Of a stretch of DNA of 18,034 bases, positions 1 through 6,920 are shown piece by piece. The position numbers were made by a program, and so were the translations under genes. Within the stretch, counting starts at the first letter, position 1. Each line of letters starts with the position of its first letter. The notes under the pieces are model-generated. The model worked only from the letters and a program-made list of their open reading frames with translations. It ran no database searches and was not told where the DNA came from. The stretch covers positions 1-18,034 of the forward strand of contig DAOTVW010000150.1 in the NCBI GenBank assembly GCA_034436035.1. Reading direction: 5' to 3'. The DNA is from UBA4823 sp034436035 (GTDB lineage: Bacteria; Chloroflexota; Anaerolineae; Anaerolineales; UBA4823).

Positions 1-95
1 CGCCTGATTTTGTGGATGCTGGAAACCCCTCCCTGCTGAAGAAGGGTTATAATTCTGCCTGGAATGGCTGCAAGTGGGCCATCGTAAAATCATAA
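1..95 (+). CDS. Possible C-terminal tail of an unidentified gene (partial)
   Basis: The frame beginning at base 3 is open from the window edge to a TAA at 93-95, giving about 30 residues that end in NGCKWAIVKS. The other two forward frames stop earlier, at 5-7 and 37-39. If real, this gene ends 17 bases before the ATG at 113, a normal operon gap. I do not recognise the family. Thirty open codons can occur by chance. The same stretch also holds a perfect TATAAT at 48-53, so it could instead be a leader region. Confidence 0.35.
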   Translation, partial: PDFVDAGNPSLLKKGYNSAWNGCKWAIVKS

Positions 96-112
96 CTATC
101 AGGAACTGGAAC

Positions 113-1090
113 ATGCCCGTTATTCTGTTTTCTGCTCCATATATGATACCGGTCTTAGATCGATTTCGACCGTTATTCGCAAGTTATCAACTTGAGCTGA
201 TTGTTCCCCAGGTAACCGAGAGGCTAGAGGAAAAAGAACTATTAGGTTATGCTGGTCAATTTGATGGGACTATTTGTGGTGATGACCGTTATACAGCGCG
301 GGTTTTGGAAGCGTGCGCACCGCGCCTGAAGGTGATCTCAAAATGGGGTTCTGGTGTGGATTCGATTGACCATGAAGCCGCGGCGCGTTTCGGGGTTCAA
401 GTGCATCGCACACCCAATGCGTTTACTCTGCCCGCTTCGGATACCGTTTTAGGATATATCCTGGCGTTTGCGCGCCGTCAGCCCTGGATGGACCGCGCCA
501 TGAAATCGGGGAAGTGGGAAAAGATCCCTGGTCGTTCGTTGAGTGAATGTACTTTGGGGGTTGTTGGAGTTGGCAATATTGGCAAAGCCGTCATCCGCCG
601 AGCCCGTGCATTTGGTATGCATGTTCTCGGCAACGATATTGTGGAAATTGCCCCCGACTTCATTGCTGAGTATCAGGTGGAAATGACCAGCCTGGAAGAT
701 TTGCTGCAAAGAGCTGATTTTGTGAGTTTAAACTGCGATCTCAACCCCACCAGTTATCACCTTATTAATCAACATACTTTGTCGCTCATGAAGCCGAATG
801 CGGTATTGATCAACGCTGCGCGTGGGCCGATTGTTGATGAAGCGGCGCTCATTCACGCCTTACAAAGCAGGCAAATTGGCGGAGCGGCGCTAGATGTTTT
901 TGAGGTGGAACCATTGCCGCCCGATAGCCCATTATTGAAAATGGACAATGTGATGCTAGCACCCCATAATGCCAATTCCAGCCCGAGCGCTTGGGAACGC
1001 GTGCATCGTAACACCATTCGGAATTTGCTTATGGGATTGGATATCCCGACTACAGATTTTGATGACCGTATTCGGAAGTATGTCAGATGA
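113..1090 (+). CDS. D-2-hydroxyacid dehydrogenase (phosphoglycerate dehydrogenase-like)
   Basis: An NAD-dependent cytoplasmic oxidoreductase that interconverts a 2-hydroxyacid and a 2-oxoacid. The 325-residue protein has the expected layout: split substrate domain, then a Rossmann nucleotide domain with GVGNIG at about residues 152-157, and an Asp after the second strand (about 175) that favours NAD. Catalytic residues can be placed by family pattern: Arg237 in NAARG, Glu266 in DVFEVEP (Asp261 also present) and His285 in APHNA. There is no C-terminal ACT domain, so it is a short form and not a regulated SerA. An in-frame GTG lies at 74, but the ATG at 113 has AGGAA seven bases upstream and does not overlap the putative preceding gene. 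The next gene starts 7 bases after the stop. The substrate cannot be read from sequence. In this context it probably acts on a sugar-acid or hydroxyacid precursor. Confidence 0.85.
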   Translation: MPVILFSAPYMIPVLDRFRPLFASYQLELIVPQVTERLEEKELLGYAGQFDGTICGDDRYTARVLEACAPRLKVISKWGSGVDSIDHEAAARFGVQVHRTPNAFTLPASDTVLGYILAFARRQPWMDRAMKSGKWEKIPGRSLSECTLGVVGVGNIGKAVIRRARAFGMHVLGNDIVEIAPDFIAEYQVEMTSLEDLLQRADFVSLNCDLNPTSYHLINQHTLSLMKPNAVLINAARGPIVDEAALIHALQSRQIGGAALDVFEVEPLPPDSPLLKMDNVMLAPHNANSSPSAWERVHRNTIRNLLMGLDIPTTDFDDRIRKYVR

Positions 1091-1097
1091 GGATAGC

Positions 1098-1862
1098 ATG
1101 AAACCAGAGAACCGTTATGTTTTGATTACAGGAGCCGCCGGAGGAATAGGACGGGCGACCGTTTTTCATTTCGCTCGAATGGGATGGAAAGTGATTGGGG
1201 TGGATCGTGCGCCATTTGGCGTTGATTTTCCAAAGGATGGCTTATTCATCCAGTCCGATATTTCGATCAATCAGAACCTGGAAGCAATTTTTGCTGATGC
1301 CCATCGATTTACGGATCGGTTGAATGCATTGGTAAATAACGCGGCAGTGCAAGTTGCGAAACCATTGCTGGAAACCACGATCGATGAATGGAATGCAGTG
1401 CTTGCCTCAAACTTATCCTCCGTGTTTTTAGGCGTGAAATTAGCCTATCCGTTATTAAAGGCTGCGGGCGGAGGGGCTATTGTCAATGTCTCCTCGGTGC
1501 ATGCTGTGGCGACATCCGCCAATATCGCTGCCTATGCTGCCAGCAAAGGGGGATTGTTAGCATTCACCCGCGCCATTGCGATTGAATTTGCCCCGGATAA
1601 CATTCGCGCCAATGCGATCCTGCCCGGCGCAGTGGATACGCCGATGCTGCGTGCTGGACTAGGACGCGGGCATGTTTCTGGCGAAGATGTGTTGGAACGC
1701 TTAGATAATTTAGCGCGCAAAACGGTCAATGGCCGCATTGGACGACCCGAAGAGATTGCCCATGCTATTTACTTTTTAGCGGATGAAACCCAATCATCCT
1801 TTATGACCGGCCAGGCTCTCATTGTAGATGGTGGGGCAACTGCCCGACTCAGTACAGAATGA
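1098..1862 (+). CDS. Short-chain dehydrogenase/reductase (classical SDR)
   Basis: A cytoplasmic NAD(P)-dependent oxidoreductase of 254 residues, the usual length of a classical SDR. Seen: the TGAAGGIG nucleotide loop (11-18), Asp36 after the second strand (suggesting NAD over NADP), NNAA (80-83), and the full catalytic tetrad Asn105, Ser133, Tyr146 and Lys150 (YAASK). PGAVDTPM follows at 176-183 and the usual VDGG near the C-terminus. The reading frame extends upstream into the previous gene. I chose ATG 1098 because GAGGA lies just before it and the fold begins seven residues later. ATG 1080 is the alternative. The gene overlaps the next by 4 bases (ATGA). Similarity to FabG-like reductases does not fix the substrate. 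Pairing with the hydroxyacid dehydrogenase suggests a two-step oxidation/reduction of a glycan precursor (inference). Confidence 0.85.
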   Translation: MKPENRYVLITGAAGGIGRATVFHFARMGWKVIGVDRAPFGVDFPKDGLFIQSDISINQNLEAIFADAHRFTDRLNALVNNAAVQVAKPLLETTIDEWNAVLASNLSSVFLGVKLAYPLLKAAGGGAIVNVSSVHAVATSANIAAYAASKGGLLAFTRAIAIEFAPDNIRANAILPGAVDTPMLRAGLGRGHVSGEDVLERLDNLARKTVNGRIGRPEEIAHAIYFLADETQSSFMTGQALIVDGGATARLSTE

Positions 1863-2683
1863 AGTTATCGATGCGTGAATCCGTGAAACAACTTATCCCT
1901 CCGCCACTCTGGCGAGCTATGAGCCAGGGACGTTATGCGATTCAACGCGCCGCCCAATTGCCCTCAGCCACCTTTCATCCTTGGCGGCGGCAGAGCATCC
2001 GTGCTTTGGCAACTTTCCAGAACCTCCACGCGGGTAAACGCTGTTTTATTATCGGCAATGGACCAAGCTTGAGACAAACAGATCTCTCATTGTTAAAAAA
2101 TGAGATCACCTTTGGCATGAATCGCTTCTATCTGGCGTTTGATGAGTTAGGTTTTACCACCACCTATTACCTTTCGATCAATAGCCTGGTCATTGAACAA
2201 TGTATCAATGATATTCTCACATTACCCATGCCGCGCTTTCTTTCCTGGCGTTCACGGTATGCCTTACCCTCTGCGCCGGATGAGAATACGATCTTTATCC
2301 ATACAACCTACACGGGGCCTGTATTTGCCCGCGATGCACGCAAGCGATTATGGGAAGGCGCAACAGTCACCTATGTAGCGCTACAATTGGCGTTCTTTAT
2401 GGGATTTGAACAGGTGATTTTAATCGGTGTCGACCATAACTTCAGCACAAAAGGCACTCCTAATACCACGGTTGTTTCCCAAGGGGATGATCCCGATCAT
2501 TTTCATCAGGGTTATTTTGGCAAGGGATTCCGCTGGCAATTACCAGACTTAGAGACATCCGAGCGTGCCTATCGAATGGCAAAAAACGCCTATGAACAAG
2601 CTGGCAGGCAGGTGCTCGACGCAACGATTGGGGGAAAATTGCAGGTTTTTCCCAAAGTAGAGTATCGAAAATTATTCCCTTGA
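1859..2683 (+). CDS. DUF115 / GT42-like protein, putative glycan-modifying transferase
   Basis: A soluble protein of 274 residues. Its first strand and loop read CFIIGNGPSL (62-71), followed by TFGMNRFYLAF, then GATVTYVALQLAFFMGF and ILIGVDHNF (187-195). This order of motifs is shared by the DUF115/MptE-like family and by CST-type (GT42) sialyltransferases, where the GNGPSL loop binds the nucleotide. DUF115 proteins are often found in surface-polysaccharide loci. MptE itself is a pterin pyrophosphokinase, so family membership alone does not prove glycosyl transfer. The ATG at 1859 overlaps the preceding stop. ATG 1871 is an alternative, and neither has a strong Shine-Dalgarno sequence. The next gene starts directly after the TGA. 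Translational coupling in both directions suggests it works with its neighbours. Family placement is fairly sure and enzymatic role is not. Confidence 0.65.
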   Translation: MKLSMRESVKQLIPPPLWRAMSQGRYAIQRAAQLPSATFHPWRRQSIRALATFQNLHAGKRCFIIGNGPSLRQTDLSLLKNEITFGMNRFYLAFDELGFTTTYYLSINSLVIEQCINDILTLPMPRFLSWRSRYALPSAPDENTIFIHTTYTGPVFARDARKRLWEGATVTYVALQLAFFMGFEQVILIGVDHNFSTKGTPNTTVVSQGDDPDHFHQGYFGKGFRWQLPDLETSERAYRMAKNAYEQAGRQVLDATIGGKLQVFPKVEYRKLFP

Positions 2684-4234
2684 ATGACACGGGCATCGTC
2701 CCTATTCCGTTTCCTGGCAACCATGAAAAAAACTTCTCGGACTGATAGAATGGGCAACCTTCCTGGAAAAATATACTGGATAGGATTATCTCTTATTGCC
2801 ATTATTGGAATGGGATTGGTCTTGTACAGCACTGTCTGGGGGGCAGGATTGATTTCTGACTCGTTTCAATATATTGCAACAGCAAAGACGATGGCGAGTC
2901 ATGGATATTGGGGATATTTATCAGAGGATGGGTCTTTTATTCCCTTGACTCAATATCCGCCATTCTTTCCTGCTGTCTTGGCGCTGCTAGAATTTTTAGG
3001 GATCAATTCATTGAATGGTGTGCGCTTCTTTAACGCCACCCTGATGGGAATCAATATCATATTGGTTGGAGTTACGCTCCGTTATATCACGAAGAGTGCT
3101 CTCTGGGGTATTTTAGGAGCGGTTCTTTTTGCTTTCAATCGGGTGTTTCTTGAAGCGCATGCCTGGGCATTGAGTGAGCCGCTTTATTACTTTTTGGCAT
3201 TGTTGGGGTTATACCTGCTGGCGTTGTCAATCGAGCGTCAAGATCGGCGTTATTGGTGGGCAGGAGGGGTGTTAACTTTGGCTGCTCTGACCCGCTATAT
3301 CGGTATAGCATTGATTTTTAGTGGGATGCTGGTATTACTCGGCGGTAAGAAACCCGTATGGCAAAAGGTTATTCGTTCCCTGAGCTTTGGTGGATTGAGT
3401 TTGTTACCTCTCGGACTATGGACGCTGCGAAATGCATTGCTAACGAAGACGATCAATAACCGATCCCTTTCCTTTGTTCCTTTGACCATAAAAAACATCC
3501 TCTCTTTAATCCAAACCATTCTCGGGTGGTTTGTTCCATCGGTTTGGGTGATCGGACATGAAAAAATTTGGTTGTTCTTGCTAATTGGTTTAAGCATCAC
3601 ATTGGGAATATGGTGGGTTATATCATGGAGAACATCCCAAAAATCGATAACGCAGACGGCTTGGTTTAACCCATTGGCGATCTTATGGTTTTTCGCCACT
3701 ATTTTTCATCTTGCTTTCCTGATTATTGCAAAAATCGGCTTTGATCATAATATCGGATTCGGAGATAGGTTATTATCTCCGCTGTGGTTAGGGGGAATTA
3801 TTTTAATAGTGACAAGTATGGCAGTTCTATGGGAAGAAAAAAATGCCATTTCTCATTGGCTGGTGATTCTCTGTGGTAGTTATTTAATTGTATATTTTTT
3901 GGCTGGAAGTATCGTTGCATTACCAGCCTGGCATAAGCAGGGGTTGGGTTTGGCTCGGAAAAGTTGGCATACCTCTCAAGCCATTCTGACGCTCCAGACC
4001 CTCGATAGTGGACGTATTTATAGCAACTCACCTTCGACAGTCTACTTATGGACTGGCAGTCCTGGGCATTCATTGACGGAATTTAGCCAGATACGGGAAT
4101 CGAATTCTAGCGTGGATGTTTATCTTGTTGTCTTTCATCATATACCCGAGAACGCTCGCTTAACCCGTTTAGAGGATGGTTTACCGATTGTGATTGAGGA
4201 TCGAATTGCGACCATTTACCGTTATCCCCCCTAA
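2684..4234 (+). CDS. Multi-span membrane glycosyltransferase, GT39/ArnT-like (PMT_2/RgtA-type)
   Basis: An integral membrane protein of up to 516 residues with roughly 11-12 hydrophobic segments between about 30 and 412, then a soluble tail of about 100 residues. The first span is followed by a loop with DSFQYI (Asp59), the position where this superfamily keeps its catalytic or metal-binding acid, then QYPPFFP (90-96), SEPLYY (164-169) and LTRY (202-205). Members use polyprenyl-phosphate sugars and transfer them on the outer face of the membrane. The ATG at 2684 sits immediately after the previous stop. ATG 2723 gives a more typical short basic N-terminus (MKKTSRTD) before the first span and may be the true start. 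About 100 bases with a promoter separate it from the next gene of similar type. Donor sugar and acceptor are unknown. Confidence 0.7.
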   Translation: MTRASSLFRFLATMKKTSRTDRMGNLPGKIYWIGLSLIAIIGMGLVLYSTVWGAGLISDSFQYIATAKTMASHGYWGYLSEDGSFIPLTQYPPFFPAVLALLEFLGINSLNGVRFFNATLMGINIILVGVTLRYITKSALWGILGAVLFAFNRVFLEAHAWALSEPLYYFLALLGLYLLALSIERQDRRYWWAGGVLTLAALTRYIGIALIFSGMLVLLGGKKPVWQKVIRSLSFGGLSLLPLGLWTLRNALLTKTINNRSLSFVPLTIKNILSLIQTILGWFVPSVWVIGHEKIWLFLLIGLSITLGIWWVISWRTSQKSITQTAWFNPLAILWFFATIFHLAFLIIAKIGFDHNIGFGDRLLSPLWLGGIILIVTSMAVLWEEKNAISHWLVILCGSYLIVYFLAGSIVALPAWHKQGLGLARKSWHTSQAILTLQTLDSGRIYSNSPSTVYLWTGSPGHSLTEFSQIRESNSSVDVYLVVFHHIPENARLTRLEDGLPIVIEDRIATIYRYPP

Positions 4235-4272
4235 TGTTAGCAAGAAGTGCACATCGCGATGAGTGGTGTCTA

Positions 4273-4300
4273 TTGCGTTTGCTTGTTTCGTTGTTATAAT
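4273..4300 (+). promoter_or_regulatory. Sigma-70-type promoter with extended -10
   Basis: TTGCGT at 4273-4278, a 16-base spacer and a perfect TATAAT at 4295-4300, preceded by TGT (4292-4294) that makes an extended -10. Transcription would start near 4307, about 28 bases before the ATG at 4335. It lies in a 100-base gap after a gene stop. The -35 matches only its first three bases, which an extended -10 can tolerate. Confidence 0.5.
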
Positions 4301-4334
4301 CTAATTCTTCATCCATCATAAAAAAGAGTTACTC

Positions 4335-5864
4335 ATGACAACTTCCGCCTCTCGATCTGCTACTGTGGTTACAATCAAAATAAAAAAATCCCCCCAGTGG
4401 GTTTGGTTTTTCTTATTGGCTTTGATATTGGTTGGTGGTTTTCTGCGGTTATATGATTTAACCGATCCGCCCCTTGATTTTCATCCCACGCGCCAATTGC
4501 GTGGCATGATTATTGCGCGCAGCATTTATTACCATATCCTGCCAGATGCCGATGCAAGTAAACGGGAATTAGCCGATGCCATTGCTCGTTCTACGGGGCG
4601 CTATGAACCCCCTATATTAGAAACGATCGTAGCCTACACTTATCGCCTGGCGGGAAGTGAGATTTGGTGGGTTGCCCGTATTTACAACACGATCTTTTGG
4701 ATGATTGCAGCATTAGGGCTGTTTGCTATTGCGCGCAGATTCGTCACCCCACAAGCAGGATTAATAGCGGTAGCTTATTTCCTGGTTTTACCTTTCGCAG
4801 TACAAGCAAGCCGCTCCTTTCAACCAGATCCAGGTATGACGATGTGGATTGTTTTGAGTAGTTATGGCTTGATGTGCTGGTCTGAAGCGCCTTCATGGAA
4901 ATTTGCCTTGCTGGCAGGGTTATGCGGTGGTATGGCAATCCTGACGAAACCAGTAGCCGCTTATATGGTAGGGATGGCAGCCTTAGGTGTCATTATTTCT
5001 GCTTTAGGATGGCGGCGGATTTGGCTGAACGTCCAGGTGTGGGTCATGGCAATCTTGATGCTCGTTCCATCACTGCTTTTTTACCTTCTCGAAAGACAGG
5101 GAGGGATTGGCGGTTATTTTATGAATTGGACGGTTGCCCTTTCTCATTTATTAACCGATCCTTCCTTCTATATCCGCTGGTTGTCTTTTCTCCAAGATCT
5201 GTTTGGATTTACCCCAATTTTGCTTGCCCTGGTTGGTGTAATACTCGCAACGCCGCGATTACGGTCGCTGCTTTTGGGTTGGTGGATTGGTTATGCAATT
5301 TATGGAATGTCGCTTCCTTATCAAATGTACACCCATAGTTATTATTCCATTCAATTGACGCCAGTTATTGCGCTTTCATTAACCCCTATCGCTGATATCA
5401 TTTTGGAGCAGATTAATCCGCAAAAAGGATTTTGGAAAGGTTTATTTGGTGCAGTGGTGGTTTTATCGATTGCATTCCCGGCCTGGCTGAGCATTGCAGC
5501 TGCCAAAGCGGAAGATTATCGAGCTGCTCCTGCGTATTGGCAAGAAATTGGTTCAAAATTACCTCCCCAAGGACGAATTATCGCCTTAACCCAGGATTAT
5601 GGTTATCCTTTAATGTACTACGGCTGGCGAAAAGTGGCGCTCTGGCAAACGAGTGGTGAACAAAACCTGGCAGATTTACGAGGCAGGGAGAAAGATTTTG
5701 ACAGCGCATTCACCAATCGCATCGATGGAATGGATTATTTCTTGATCACTGCTTTCAATCAATTCAACAGTCAAGTCGCATTGAAAAAGACCCTTACTGA
5801 AAAGTACCCGATCCTTGCCCAGGGTAATGGTTACTTGATCTTTGATCTTACTCACCCAAAATGA
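4335..5864 (+). CDS. Multi-span membrane glycosyltransferase, GT39/PMT_2-like
   Basis: A membrane protein of 509 residues with a basic N-terminus, a first span at about 22-40 and about 11-12 spans in total up to about 388, then a soluble C-terminal region of about 120 residues. The loop after the first span contains PPLDFHPTRQ (45-54), with Asp48, His50 and Arg53 in the position of the active-site loop. It also has RSFQPDPGM (160-168) and THSYYSIQLTP (333-343), which fit the dolichyl/polyprenyl-phosphate-sugar mannosyltransferase-like family. Expected role: transfer of a lipid-linked sugar on the periplasmic or extracellular face. AAGAG lies six bases upstream of the ATG, and a good extended -10 promoter precedes it, so it may begin a transcription unit running through the GT2 and sulfotransferase genes. 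It differs clearly in sequence from the gene at 2684, so it is not a recent duplicate. Confidence 0.72.
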   Translation: MTTSASRSATVVTIKIKKSPQWVWFFLLALILVGGFLRLYDLTDPPLDFHPTRQLRGMIIARSIYYHILPDADASKRELADAIARSTGRYEPPILETIVAYTYRLAGSEIWWVARIYNTIFWMIAALGLFAIARRFVTPQAGLIAVAYFLVLPFAVQASRSFQPDPGMTMWIVLSSYGLMCWSEAPSWKFALLAGLCGGMAILTKPVAAYMVGMAALGVIISALGWRRIWLNVQVWVMAILMLVPSLLFYLLERQGGIGGYFMNWTVALSHLLTDPSFYIRWLSFLQDLFGFTPILLALVGVILATPRLRSLLLGWWIGYAIYGMSLPYQMYTHSYYSIQLTPVIALSLTPIADIILEQINPQKGFWKGLFGAVVVLSIAFPAWLSIAAAKAEDYRAAPAYWQEIGSKLPPQGRIIALTQDYGYPLMYYGWRKVALWQTSGEQNLADLRGREKDFDSAFTNRIDGMDYFLITAFNQFNSQVALKKTLTEKYPILAQGNGYLIFDLTHPK

Positions 5865-5894
5865 GCCGGATGAAGATGAGCCAAGCATAAACCC

Positions 5895-6920
5895 ATGAGT
5901 AATCCTCCTCTTGTTTCGATTGTGACACCGTCCTATAATCAGGCACGGTACTTAGAAGAAACCATCCGTTCGGTACTTGCTCAGCGTTCAGCGGCTAACG
6001 GGACTTTTCGTCTGGAATATATTATTGTAGATGGCGCTTCAACCGATGGAAGCCAGGAAATTATTTCCCGCTATGCCGATCAACTCGCTTGGTGGGTCTC
6101 GGAAGCGGATCAGGGGCAGGCTCAGGCAATCAATAAGGGATTCCAGCACGCACAAGGTGAGATACTGGGGTGGTTGAATTCGGATGATCTCTACTTGCCT
6201 TCAGCGGTACAACAAGCGGTGGAAATCTTTCAAACCAATCCACAGCTGGGACTTGTTTTCGGAGATGCTTTATCGATTGATGAACAGGGTCACCCCATTC
6301 ATCGTTTAAGTTTTGGGAATTGGGGGCTGGCGGAATTGATTCGATTTCGCGTGATTTGTCAACCGGCGGTTTTCTTTCGCCGTTCGGCATGGGATAGTGT
6401 TGGGGGGTTAGATGAAAGTTATCATTATATGCTCGATCATTTGCTCTGGATTCAAATCGCTCGCCAGTATCCTATACAGCATATCAGTAGTTTATGGGCT
6501 GCTGCTCGTCAACATGCCCAGGCGAAAAATGTTGCCCAGGCAGCGCGCTTTGGAGAAGAGGCGCAACGTATCTTCGAGTGGATGCAAGCGCAGCCGGATT
6601 TAGCCGAACAGGTTTATAAAGCCCGAAATCAAGTACGTGGTGGAGTGTATCGTCTGCGGGCGCGCTATTTGCTGGACGGGGGTTTTGCTGCTGAAGCATT
6701 GCGGGTATATTTTAAGGCATTGCAGGAAAACCCAACATTTGCGTTAAAACACTGGCATCGCATACTTTATGCAGGGTTGAGTCTGTTTGGAGGAAGTGGT
6801 TTGCGAAGAGGTTATTATAAAATGAGTTATCGGCGGAACTTTCATCGTTTACGCAATTTACCGCTTAATGATTGGCCTGGTATAAATTTAGAAGATGGTG
6901 AATCAAAGAATTATGGATGA
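5895..6920 (+). CDS. Family 2 glycosyltransferase
   Basis: A GT-A fold glycosyltransferase of 341 residues, cytoplasmic or membrane-associated, that would add a sugar from an activated donor during glycan assembly. Seen: LVSIVTPSYNQ (6-16), IIVDGASTDGS (43-53) with Asp46, GWLNSDD (92-98) giving the Asp97-Asp98 metal-binding pair, FGDA (122-125), the acceptor-side CQPAVFFRR (155-163) and MLDHLLW (179-185) with the probable catalytic Asp181. The catalytic domain ends near 205. The remaining 135 residues are basic, helical-looking and without a recognised domain. It is closely related to the GT2 half of the next gene, but carries an insertion at about 31-38. Its stop overlaps the start of the sulfotransferase-GT2 gene, so the two are likely translated together. 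Donor and linkage are unknown. Confidence 0.85.
   Translation: MSNPPLVSIVTPSYNQARYLEETIRSVLAQRSAANGTFRLEYIIVDGASTDGSQEIISRYADQLAWWVSEADQGQAQAINKGFQHAQGEILGWLNSDDLYLPSAVQQAVEIFQTNPQLGLVFGDALSIDEQGHPIHRLSFGNWGLAELIRFRVICQPAVFFRRSAWDSVGGLDESYHYMLDHLLWIQIARQYPIQHISSLWAAARQHAQAKNVAQAARFGEEAQRIFEWMQAQPDLAEQVYKARNQVRGGVYRLRARYLLDGGFAAEALRVYFKALQENPTFALKHWHRILYAGLSLFGGSGLRRGYYKMSYRRNFHRLRNLPLNDWPGINLEDGESKNYG

Noticed and set aside
48..53. Perfect TATAAT near the left edge
   Set aside because: No acceptable -35 at 15-19 bases upstream, and it falls within a possible coding tail. Kept only as a note.
969..1097. Long N-terminal extension of the SDR
   Set aside because: It overlaps the conserved C-terminus of the preceding dehydrogenase in another frame. 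ATG 1098 has a Shine-Dalgarno sequence and fits the family length.
3295..3699. 134-codon antisense frame inside the first membrane glycosyltransferase gene
   Set aside because: A shadow of hydrophobic coding sequence. No ribosome-binding site or domain.
6895..6920. Possible frameshift joining the GT2 gene and the fusion gene
   Set aside because: Each frame has complete domains with its own start and stop. The short overlap is normal operon coupling.
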